In this document: positions 15,013 to 22,446 of the stretch, piece by piece | Layout: every line of letters begins with the position of its first letter | How positions within the stretch are numbered: position 1 is the first letter of the stretch | Origin: DATATV01 sp035551355 | GTDB lineage: Bacteria > Actinomycetota > Actinomycetes > Mycobacteriales > Pseudonocardiaceae | DNA: 53,890 bases | Assembly: GCA_035551355.1 (NCBI GenBank) | Contig: DASZNF010000130.1 | Span: 1-53,890 of the forward strand | Reading direction: 5' to 3' | Notes under the pieces: generated by a model | What the model saw: the letters and a program-made list of their open reading frames with translations, nothing else | Told to the model about the DNA's origin: nothing | Database searches by the model: none | Position numbers and translations under genes: made by a program

Positions 15013-15069
15013 ACTGAATATTCAGTTCAAAAGACTGATATTGACGCTCAGATTCAGTGATGTTCTACT
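15013..15069 (+). promoter_or_regulatory. LacI-type operator and leaderless promoter
   Basis: A perfect 14-bp palindrome ACTGAATATTCAGT (15013-15026) lies upstream of TTGACG (15041-15046). After 17 bases comes TCTACT (15064-15069), 6 bases before the GTG at 15076, so the mRNA is probably leaderless. A second half-site ATTCAGTGAT (15053-15062) sits between the -35 and -10. Likely autoregulated by the LacI protein it precedes. Confidence 0.6.
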
Positions 15070-15075
15070 TGCGCC

Positions 15076-16083
15076 GTGGTTGACACCGAGAGGCGAGTGA
15101 CGCTCACCGAGCTCGCGGAGGCGGCGGGCACGTCGCGAGCGGCGGCCTCCTACGCGTTGAACGACCAGCCGGGAGTCAGCGACTCGACCCGGCATCACGT
15201 GCTGGAGACGGCCAAGCGCATCGGCTACAAGCGCCGTTCCCCCCGCCGTCCGGTCATCCAGACCCGCAGCTTCGGCGTGGCTCTCTCGCCGACTCGCCAC
15301 CACGGCGAGACCCCGAACTACTTCGTGGCCGAGCTGCTGGCCGGCGCCAACCAGGAGGCCCAGCGCCGGGACGTCGGCCTTGACGTGCAGATCTGGACGC
15401 CGAACTGGGAACCCGACCACCGCGGCCGGGTGGACGGGGTGCTGTTCCTCGGCGGTGCGATCGATCCGGACTTCATCGCCGCCACCGAACTGCCCGCCGT
15501 GATCGTCGGGACGTCGTTCTCCGAGTTGACGGTCGACTCCGTGCTGGCCGACAACCGGCAGGGCATCTACCTGTCCACGGCCCACCTGCTCGACCAGGGC
15601 TGCCGCCGGGTCGCCCTGCTGAACGGGCCGGACCACGCGACCACCACCAGCAGCAAGCTGACCGGGTACGCCGACGCCCTCATCCAGCGCGACCTGCGCC
15701 TGGACTTCGCCGATGTGCGGACGGTCGAGTTCGACGCCGCGGCGGGGGAGGCCGCGGCCCGCGAACTGCTCAGCGGCCCGGATCGGCCGGACGGCATCGT
15801 CGCGGGGGACGACGTGATCGCGATCGGTGCGCTGCACGCGGCCCTCGACCTGGGCCTGCGGGTGCCGGAGGACCTGCGGATCGTCGGCTTCGGCAACAGT
15901 CCGACCGCGGAGCTGATGCGGCCCGCGCTGAGCAGTGTCGACGTCTTCCTGCAGCAGATGGGACACCTGGCGGTGCGGCGGTTGCTCGACCGGCTCGACG
16001 CCGCCGGGTCGGACGTGCCGTTCGTGCGCAGCCTGGTCGGCCCGCGGCTGGCGGTGCGCGACTCCTCGGGTGCGGCCTCGTGA
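15076..16083 (+). CDS. LacI-family transcriptional regulator
   Basis: 335 residues. The N-terminal helix-turn-helix is VTLTELAEAAGTSRAAASYALNDQPGVSDSTRHHVLETAKRIGY. The periplasmic-binding-protein-like core follows, with VDGVLFLGGAID, ADNRQGIYLSTAHLLDQGCRRVALLNGP, PDGIVAGDDVIAIGALHAALDLGLRVPEDLRIVGFGN and LSSVDVFLQQMG. No Shine-Dalgarno precedes the GTG. It heads an operon of five metabolic genes and overlaps the first by 4 bp, so the repressor is made together with the enzymes; the effector is probably a sugar or sugar acid. Confidence 0.92.
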   Translation: MVDTERRVTLTELAEAAGTSRAAASYALNDQPGVSDSTRHHVLETAKRIGYKRRSPRRPVIQTRSFGVALSPTRHHGETPNYFVAELLAGANQEAQRRDVGLDVQIWTPNWEPDHRGRVDGVLFLGGAIDPDFIAATELPAVIVGTSFSELTVDSVLADNRQGIYLSTAHLLDQGCRRVALLNGPDHATTTSSKLTGYADALIQRDLRLDFADVRTVEFDAAAGEAAARELLSGPDRPDGIVAGDDVIAIGALHAALDLGLRVPEDLRIVGFGNSPTAELMRPALSSVDVFLQQMGHLAVRRLLDRLDAAGSDVPFVRSLVGPRLAVRDSSGAAS

Positions 16084-16859
16084 GCGGGGACGCGCGCGGG
16101 ATCACCCTGCGCCCCGGCATCCACCTGGTGGCCAGTGGTCCGCTGGGCCTGTCCCACCCCCTGGATTGCCACGCCTACCTGGCGGAAACCAGCGCCGGGC
16201 CGTACCTGATCGACGCCGGCGTGGACCCGGCGGCCACCGCGGTCCGGGCCAACATCACGGGGCTCGGGTACGCGTTGAGCGATCTGCGCGGCATCCTCGT
16301 GACCCACGCGCACGCCGACCACGCGGGCGGGGTGCGGGCTTTGGCCGACGCGAGCGGCGCCCCGGTGTTCGCCGATGCGGCCGAGCTGGCACTGCTGGCC
16401 GAGGGCAGCGACGAGGCCCTCGGGCTGCGCGCGGCCAAGGAGAACGGCACCTACCCGCGCGACTACGTCTATCCGCACTTCACCGGCGGTCATGCGCTGT
16501 CCGAGGGCTGGTCCTCCGGTCCGGGCGATCGCGTGCTGACCGCGATGCCCACTCCCGGGCACTCGCCCGGTTCCACCTGCTTCCGGCTCGACACCCCGGG
16601 CTATCGCGCGCTGTTCAGCGGGGACACGCTGTTTCTCGGCGGGTTCATCAGCGTGCTGAACATCGACGGCTCCGATCCCGGCGTCTACCGGCGCAGCTTG
16701 CCCCGGCTGGGCGAACTCGCGGTCGACGGGCTGTTCCCCGGGCACTACCTGTTCGCCGTGCACGGCGGTCAATCGCACATCGACCTGACCCTGGAACGCC
16801 TGCGTAAGAGCGTGCTGCCCAACGTCGCGCTGTCCTGGCTGCCCTACCCCCAGTTGTGA
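16080..16859 (+). CDS. MBL-fold metallohydrolase
   Basis: 259 residues; GTG 16080 overlaps the lacI stop (GTGA). The metal-binding THAHADHAGG (HxHxDH) is clear, followed by PTPGHSPGST and FSGDTLF (metal Asp) and FPGHYLFAVHGG (last His). This is the glyoxalase II-like MBL fold. In an operon with a sugar oxidoreductase and an enolase-superfamily dehydratase it could act as a lactonase (inference); thioester hydrolase is the alternative. Confidence 0.85.
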   Translation: MSGDARGITLRPGIHLVASGPLGLSHPLDCHAYLAETSAGPYLIDAGVDPAATAVRANITGLGYALSDLRGILVTHAHADHAGGVRALADASGAPVFADAAELALLAEGSDEALGLRAAKENGTYPRDYVYPHFTGGHALSEGWSSGPGDRVLTAMPTPGHSPGSTCFRLDTPGYRALFSGDTLFLGGFISVLNIDGSDPGVYRRSLPRLGELAVDGLFPGHYLFAVHGGQSHIDLTLERLRKSVLPNVALSWLPYPQL

Positions 16860-16867
16860 GGCGGCAC

Positions 16868-17917
16868 ATGACCTTTTCCCGGAACACCGTGCGGATCGTC
16901 GTCGTGGGCGGCGGCCCGATGGGGCGGCGGCACGCGCGCACCGTGGCCTCGACGCCCGGCACGTCCCTGGCCGGAATCGTCGACACCGCCGAAGCGGTCC
17001 GAAAGCGCGCGGCGGCCGAGTTCGACGTGCTGACCGCGGGCACGCTCGACGAACTGGGCACCGAGCGCCTCGACGGCGTGATCATCGCGCTGCCCGACGC
17101 CATCCACCGCGAAGCGACGGTGCACGCCCTCGAACGAGATCTGGCCGTACTGGTGGAAAAACCGTTGGCCACCAACATCGAGGACGCACAGTCCATTGTG
17201 GCCGCCGGGCGGGACCGGCTGCTGATGGTCGGGCACCTGCTCCGGTTCGATCCACGCTACGTCGCCGCCCGGCGCCGGGTGCAGGCCGGTGATCTCGGCG
17301 AGCTGCTGCACGTGTACGCCCGGCGCAACAGCGCAACCGGCGCGGCCCGCCGGTACGGCGGCACCACGAGCCTGGCCCACCACGTGTCGGTGCACGATCT
17401 GGATCTGCTGCGCTGGGTGACCGGCCGCGAGGTGGTGAACGTGCGGGCCCAGGGGGTGAGCCGGGTGCTGGCCGAAAATGGGCACCTGGACAGCCTGCAG
17501 GCGTTGCTGCGGCTGGACGACGGCAGCAGCGCCGTGCTGGAGAGCTGCTGGGTTCTGCCGAAGCACCTCGGTTCGGCCATCGACTCGCGGTTCGAGGTCA
17601 CCGGGACCGCCGGGATGCTGGAGGTCACCGGGTTCGTCCAGGGGCTGACCGTGTCCGACGCCATCGGCACCGGTTACCCGGACACGACCCGCTACGCCGA
17701 GTACGACGACGGTTCTGCCGGCGGGATTCTGGCCGCCGAGATCGCCCATTTCGTCCGGTGCATCGAACGCGGCACCGCCCCGTCGGTGGCCCCGGAGGAG
17801 GGGCTGGCGGCGGTCCGGCTGGCCGCCGCCATCGAGCTTTCGCTCACCTCGGGCGAGGACGTGCCGGTCACCGCCGGCCGCGATCGCCTCCTGACCGAAA
17901 CCCCGAAACGAGGATGA
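16868..17917 (+). CDS. Gfo/Idh/MocA-family oxidoreductase
   Basis: 349 residues from ATG 16868 (GAGG at 16858, 6-base gap); an overlapping GTG at 16856 is the alternative and fits the coupling style of this operon. N-terminal Rossmann fold VRIVVVGGGPMGRRHARTV; the catalytic EKPLATN motif (Lys of EKP) is present, then GHLLRFDPRYVAARRRV and HHVSVHDLDLLRWVTG with the family's substrate-side His/Asp. NAD(P)-dependent dehydrogenase of a sugar, inositol or sugar acid. Confidence 0.9.
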   Translation: MTFSRNTVRIVVVGGGPMGRRHARTVASTPGTSLAGIVDTAEAVRKRAAAEFDVLTAGTLDELGTERLDGVIIALPDAIHREATVHALERDLAVLVEKPLATNIEDAQSIVAAGRDRLLMVGHLLRFDPRYVAARRRVQAGDLGELLHVYARRNSATGAARRYGGTTSLAHHVSVHDLDLLRWVTGREVVNVRAQGVSRVLAENGHLDSLQALLRLDDGSSAVLESCWVLPKHLGSAIDSRFEVTGTAGMLEVTGFVQGLTVSDAIGTGYPDTTRYAEYDDGSAGGILAAEIAHFVRCIERGTAPSVAPEEGLAAVRLAAAIELSLTSGEDVPVTAGRDRLLTETPKRG

Positions 17918-19230
17918 CCATGACCGCAATGCAGTCGGCGACAGTGCGCGTTGGCCGGTCCAGGTATCTGCGAATTCTCCTACCCGTGTGCCTGACCTTT
18001 TTCGTGGTCGCCATCGACCGGGCCAACATTTCCGTTGCCGTGCCGACGATCGCCAGTGCCTTCCAGGTGTCCACGGCGGTGATCGGGGTGGTGCTCTCGG
18101 CCTTCTTCTGGGGTTATGTCCCGATTCAGCTGCCGGGCGCGCTGTTCGGCACCTATGTCAACGCCCGGTGGCTCATCACCGGTTCGTTGCTGGCGTGGGC
18201 ATTGGGCACTGTCCTGAGTGGAATGAGCCATTCGCTGCCCGAGTTGATCGCCAGCCGGGTCGTGGTCGGCCTGGCCGAGGGAGCGGCGGTACCGACCCTG
18301 CTGGTGCTGATCCAGCGCTGGTTCCCGGTCGAGGAACGCGCCCGCGCCACCTCCGCGTTCTTCGTGTTCGGACAGCTGGGCAACCTCACCGGCACCGCGA
18401 TCACCGGCGTGCTGATCGCCGCCACCTCCTGGCAGACGACGTTCTTCCTGGAGGCGATCCCGTCGGTGATCGTCGCGATCATCGTGGCCATCTGGATCGC
18501 CGACCGGCCCGAGTCCGACCGCCGTCTCGGTGGCGCCGAACGGGAAATGCTGCTGGACAGCCGAGCCCGCGAGGCCGCCGAGACCGGAACCAGGCAGTCC
18601 GCGCCGTGGACCTCGGTCGTGCGCAGCCCGATCCTCTGGGGCTTCGTGTTCGTCTGGATCATGTCCTCGGCCGGCAGCTACGGCCTGCAGTCCTGGGTGC
18701 CGACGGTGGTCAAGGAGGCGACCAGGAGCGGCATCGGCAGTGTCGGGCTGCTCTCCGCGATCCCGTACCTGGTGTCGATCGTGCTGCTGATCGTCGTCGG
18801 ATTCGCCTCGGACAAACTTCACCGGCGGGATTTGTTCATCATCGCCGGATTCGTGCTGGCCGGTATCGCGATCTTCCTCGGCCCGGCGCTGTCCGACCCG
18901 GCCGGCCGGCTGACCGTGATCTTCCTCGGCGTCGGGTGCAACGCCGCGATCACCGGCATCATCATCGCCTGGCTGGAGGACCTGACTCCGCACACGCACG
19001 CCGGTATCGCCATCGGCATGGTCCAGTTCTTCGGGCAGATGGCCGGTATCGGCACGCCGCTGGCCGTCGGTTTCCTGGCCGGGAACGGCCCGGCCACCGG
19101 TGCGCTGTGGATCATCGGCGTCGGTCTGCTGCTGGGGGCCGCGATGAGCGTGCTGCTCTACGTCGGGGCCCGGCGCCGCGCTCGGCGCTCCACCAACGAC
19201 CGGCAGCTGCTGGCCGAGGGGGCGGCGTGA
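17914..19230 (+). CDS. MFS transporter, anion:cation symporter (sugar-acid) family
   Basis: 438 residues from the ATG that overlaps the previous stop (ATGA); ATG 17920 with CGAGG ahead is equally possible. About 12 membrane segments. LTFFVVAIDRANISVAVPTI in the first helix is the hallmark of the ACS family that carries galactonate, glucarate and related anions; VVVGLAEGAAVPTLLVLIQRWFP and RARATSAFFVFGQLGNLTG also fit. It would import the acid broken down by the neighbouring enzymes. Confidence 0.9.
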   Translation: MTMTAMQSATVRVGRSRYLRILLPVCLTFFVVAIDRANISVAVPTIASAFQVSTAVIGVVLSAFFWGYVPIQLPGALFGTYVNARWLITGSLLAWALGTVLSGMSHSLPELIASRVVVGLAEGAAVPTLLVLIQRWFPVEERARATSAFFVFGQLGNLTGTAITGVLIAATSWQTTFFLEAIPSVIVAIIVAIWIADRPESDRRLGGAEREMLLDSRAREAAETGTRQSAPWTSVVRSPILWGFVFVWIMSSAGSYGLQSWVPTVVKEATRSGIGSVGLLSAIPYLVSIVLLIVVGFASDKLHRRDLFIIAGFVLAGIAIFLGPALSDPAGRLTVIFLGVGCNAAITGIIIAWLEDLTPHTHAGIAIGMVQFFGQMAGIGTPLAVGFLAGNGPATGALWIIGVGLLLGAAMSVLLYVGARRRARRSTNDRQLLAEGAA

Positions 19231-20009
19231 CCGTCCGGCGGCTGGCTGAGCTGAACTGGGCCGAGCTGACCGAGGCGGCACCGCGCTCGATCGCGATCCT
19301 GCCCATCGGCTCCCAGGAGCAGCATTCGGCCCATCTCCCGCTGGGCACGGACACCCTGCTCGTGGAGGCCGCTCTCGACCGGGCGCTGACCGGGTTCGAC
19401 GGGACCGACGGCCCGGCGCTGATCCGGCTGCCCACCATGCCCTACGGGCACAGTCCGCACCATCTGTTCCGGGCCGCGATCAGCCTCGGCCCCGAAACCC
19501 TGCTGCGGGTGCTGGCCGAGTTCCTGGACAGCCTGCACACCTGCGGGTTCGCCCGGGTCCTGATCGTCAACGGGCACGGCGGCAACACCGAGTTGCTTTC
19601 CGTTGCGGTGAAACAGTTCGCGCTGCGCGCACCGGTGGTGGCCGCGACCTGCGACTACTGGGACGTGGCGGCCGGCGAGGACTCGGACGGCGTCGAGGAC
19701 CCGGGCACCACCCCCGGTCACGCCGGCCGGTTCGAGACCTCGTTGATGCTGGCCGCCCATCCCGCGCTGGTCGGTGATCCGTCCGGCCAGCCCGCTCCGG
19801 ACGCTCCGCCGCTGTTCGACCGTCCGGTCCATCCCGGCCTGACGATCGCGCCGAGCGGAGAGTGGGCGCGCGTCGGCGGCCTGACCGACGACCCGGCCGC
19901 GGCGGACGCCGAACGCGGCCGGGCCCTGCTCGGCCGCCGCGCCCGCGGACTGGCCCGCGCGATCCACGCTTTCGACCAAGCGACGACCCACTGGACAGGA
20001 ACCTCGTGA
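19227..20009 (+). CDS. Creatininase-family amidohydrolase
   Basis: 260 residues, GTG 19227 overlapping the transporter stop. Signature metal motifs: ILPIGSQEQHSAHLPLGTDT (Glu/His/Asp), MPYGHSPHH, VNGHGGNTE, and PGHAGRFETSLML with the distal Glu. The family hydrolyses amides or cyclic amides (creatinine, formamide-type nucleotide intermediates, mycofactocin precursor); here the sugar-acid setting suggests a lactone or amide of such a compound. Real creatinine use is possible given hydantoinase genes 9 kb downstream, but it is not needed. Confidence 0.85.
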   Translation: MTVRRLAELNWAELTEAAPRSIAILPIGSQEQHSAHLPLGTDTLLVEAALDRALTGFDGTDGPALIRLPTMPYGHSPHHLFRAAISLGPETLLRVLAEFLDSLHTCGFARVLIVNGHGGNTELLSVAVKQFALRAPVVAATCDYWDVAAGEDSDGVEDPGTTPGHAGRFETSLMLAAHPALVGDPSGQPAPDAPPLFDRPVHPGLTIAPSGEWARVGGLTDDPAAADAERGRALLGRRARGLARAIHAFDQATTHWTGTS

Positions 20010-21133
20010 AGATCACCGATGTCGACGTGACCGTCGTCAACATCCCGCTGGTGAACCCGTTCACCAGCTCGTTCGAGACCAAGACCGGCGAGACCCGCAC
20101 CATCGTGCGCATCCGCACCGACGACGGCACCGTCGGCTGGGGCGAGACGATGTGGGGCGCGCCGGTGGCCGCGCTGACCCGCAAGCTGGCCGAGTCGCTG
20201 ATCGGCGCCAGCCCGTTCGCGTTGGAGGCCTTCCACCGCAGGCACGAGATGGTCCCGTTCTTTCACGGCTACCTCGGTTATGCGGCGCTGGCCGGTCTGG
20301 ACGTGGCCTGCTGGGACCTGATGGGCAAGATCACCGGGCAGTCGGTGACCGACCTGCTCGGCGGCCCGGTCCGGGACAGTGTGCCCATCACCGCCCTGAT
20401 CACCCGGGCCGACGCCCCCGGGGTCGACGCCGCCGCACTGCCCGCCGCGCTCGGCGAGCACACCGCCGAAGTGGTGGCCGAGGGCGGGTTCACCGCAGTG
20501 AAACTCAAGGGTACCAAGGACATCCGGGGCGATGTGGCGATCATGGAGGAGCTGCGGGAAAGTCTGCCCGAGGTGGAGCTGCGGGTCGATCCGAACGCGG
20601 CGTGGAGCGTGCCGGACACCATCCGGGCCGGGCGGCGGCTGGAAGCGCTGGACCTGGAGTACCTCGAGGACCCGTGCAAAGGCATCGAGGGCATGAGCCG
20701 GGTGCGCGAGCGGGTGCGGATTCCGTTGTGCACCAATATGTGCGTGGTCGAGTTCGAGGATTTCGCCCCAGCCGTGCGGGCCGGCGCGGTCGACGTCATC
20801 CACGGTGACGTCTTCAAATGGGGCGGCATCCGGCAGACCAAGGCGCTGGCCGCGCACTGCGAAACCTTCGAACTGGGCATGAACCTGCACAGCGGGGGCG
20901 AGCTGGGCATCGCCACCGCCGCCCACCTGGCCGTGGTGGCCAGCACCCCGGTGCTCGACCGCGCCATCGACAGCATGTACTACCTGCACGCCGACGACAT
21001 CATCGAGCCGATTCCGCTGGTCGAGGGGCGGCTGACCGTGCCGACCGGACCCGGCCTCGGCGTCACCGTCGACGAGGACAAGCTGGCCCGCTTCGCCGAA
21101 CTCAATGCCCGGCAGGGCGATCTGACCGGCTGA
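20006..21133 (+). CDS. Enolase-superfamily dehydratase (mandelate racemase/glucarate dehydratase type)
   Basis: 375 residues, GTG 20006 overlapping the creatininase stop. The N-terminal capping domain starts VKITDVDVTVVNIPLVNPF. The barrel has VKLKGTKD (base Lys of KxK), LRVDPNAAWSV (metal Asp), EYLEDP (metal Glu), and VIHGDVFKWGGIRQTKALAAHC with NLHSGGELGIATAAHLAV near the end, the layout of glucarate-dehydratase relatives. Likely removes water from an acid sugar to a 2-keto-3-deoxy acid. Last gene of the LacI operon; no matching aldolase or kinase is nearby. Confidence 0.88.
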   Translation: MKITDVDVTVVNIPLVNPFTSSFETKTGETRTIVRIRTDDGTVGWGETMWGAPVAALTRKLAESLIGASPFALEAFHRRHEMVPFFHGYLGYAALAGLDVACWDLMGKITGQSVTDLLGGPVRDSVPITALITRADAPGVDAAALPAALGEHTAEVVAEGGFTAVKLKGTKDIRGDVAIMEELRESLPEVELRVDPNAAWSVPDTIRAGRRLEALDLEYLEDPCKGIEGMSRVRERVRIPLCTNMCVVEFEDFAPAVRAGAVDVIHGDVFKWGGIRQTKALAAHCETFELGMNLHSGGELGIATAAHLAVVASTPVLDRAIDSMYYLHADDIIEPIPLVEGRLTVPTGPGLGVTVDEDKLARFAELNARQGDLTG

Positions 21134-21141
21134 ACACAGGA

Positions 21142-21180
21142 TTGTGTTGTCCGGCACGGGTTTCGTACCGGACAACACAA
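21142..21180. terminator. Bidirectional terminator after LacI operon
   Basis: Perfect 13-bp arms TTGTGTTGTCCGG (21142-21154) and CCGGACAACACAA (21168-21180) with a 13-base gap that can pair further (GGCACG with CGTACC, one mismatch). Lies between convergent genes. Confidence 0.8.
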
Positions 21181-21191
21181 CGGGTGCGCGA

Positions 21192-22100
21192 TCAGCCCAG
21201 CGCGGCCCGCGGCGCCGGGGCGTCGCCGCGGTGGACGATCCGGCCGTGGCGGGCGGCGTGGCGGAGCATCAGCGCGGCGGCGACCAGGCAGGTCAGGATG
21301 GCGGCGATGCCGGCCTCCGGGCCGAACGAGCCGCCGGTCAGCACGGTCGAGCCGGACAGGGTGGTGTGCACGAGCCCGCCGAACTCGCTCGACTTGCCCG
21401 ACACCGCGGTGCCGAAGCCCGCCTCCACCAGGTTCCAGGCGAAGTGCACGCCGATCGGCAGCCAGAGCGAACGAGTGGCGACGTAGGCGGCGCCCAGCAG
21501 CAGGCCGCCCTGCAGGGCGATCGAGATCCCGCCCCAGATCTCCGCACCCGCACCGGCCTCGGTGCTGCCGGCCAGGTGGACCAGGCCGAAGAGCACGGCC
21601 GAGATCGCCAGCGCGGCCCAGGTGCCGAAGCGCTCCTCGGCGATCCGGAAGATGATCCCGCGGAACACCACTTCCTCGGTGGCCGCCGCGGTGGCCATGA
21701 TGCCAATGGTGGCAAGGAATTTCCACAGATCGCCGCCGGACATCTGCCAGCCGCCGAAGGCCAGGATGATCAGCATGGTGACCACGAACGCGGCGCCCCC
21801 GATGACGCTGCCCCACACCAGTCCGGAGCACGCCTGGCCGCGCGACAGTTCATCGACCGACGACCGGCGCTCGACGGCTTTGCTCAGCCGGGCGTAGCAG
21901 AGCAGGGTGAGCGCCGCGGCGGCCACGCCGACCACCAGCGTCAGCAGGCCGAGACCGTCCAGCACGACGGTCAGCTCCTGGGCGACGATCATCATGATCA
22001 GCATCGCGACCAGCAGAATCGGCAGGCGCCACTGGCGTAAGCGGGTCCGGGGCCCGCGCTCGTCGGAAACGGCACCGGCCGGGTCAGGGGAGGACATCAC
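21192..22100 (-). CDS. CPBP-family intramembrane glutamic/metallo-protease (Rce1-like)
   Basis: 302 residues with about seven membrane segments. The Abi/CPBP motifs are present: ATEEVVFRGIIFR (EExxxR) with LFGLVHLAG (FxxxH) and LPIGVHFAWNL (HxxxN). Such proteins cleave prenylated or membrane peptides or act in bacteriocin self-immunity; no peptide locus is adjacent, so the substrate is unknown. The start may be GTG 22100 or ATG 22097. A Ser/Pro-rich N-terminal tail precedes the first helix. Confidence 0.88.
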   Translation of the reverse strand: MMSSPDPAGAVSDERGPRTRLRQWRLPILLVAMLIMMIVAQELTVVLDGLGLLTLVVGVAAAALTLLCYARLSKAVERRSSVDELSRGQACSGLVWGSVIGGAAFVVTMLIILAFGGWQMSGGDLWKFLATIGIMATAAATEEVVFRGIIFRIAEERFGTWAALAISAVLFGLVHLAGSTEAGAGAEIWGGISIALQGGLLLGAAYVATRSLWLPIGVHFAWNLVEAGFGTAVSGKSSEFGGLVHTTLSGSTVLTGGSFGPEAGIAAILTCLVAAALMLRHAARHGRIVHRGDAPAPRAALG

Positions 22101-22446
22101 CGCGGAATTCCCTTCGCTCGTTTGACAACCGCGTCGCCGGCGCGCCGGACGATGACCAGAAACCTAGAAGCCACCGGCCATGCCGCGAATCACCCCGCGG
22201 TGGACAATCCCGCGTAGCTCGCGCGGGGGACGCGACGGGTCACCGCGTGGTCGGCCGCGGCCAAGGTGCTCGTGGCCTACGACGAGCAGGCCCGGCCGGC
22301 CGGCCGGGACCGACCGGCGCCGGTCAGCCGTGGCGAGTGCCACAGATCCGCGGGATACGCCGTTGACGTGCTGATCCGCGGCCGAGACGGGGGGACAACG
22401 AGCGCCCGGCCATGCGAGTTCAGCCGCGATCCCTAGCCTGGAGCGG
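22101..22446. other. Intergenic region between divergent genes, 346 bases
   Basis: No convincing ORF or RNA gene. It holds short GC-rich inverted repeats such as CCCGCG near 22208 facing CGCGGG near 22224. At its right end TAGCCT (22434-22439) lies 7 bases before the GTG of the PBP gene, so that gene may be leaderless. Confidence 0.4.

Noticed and set aside
22180..22374. 64-codon plus-strand ORF upstream of the PBP gene
   Set aside because: Arg/Pro/Ser-rich shadow composition with no ribosome binding site or family resemblance.
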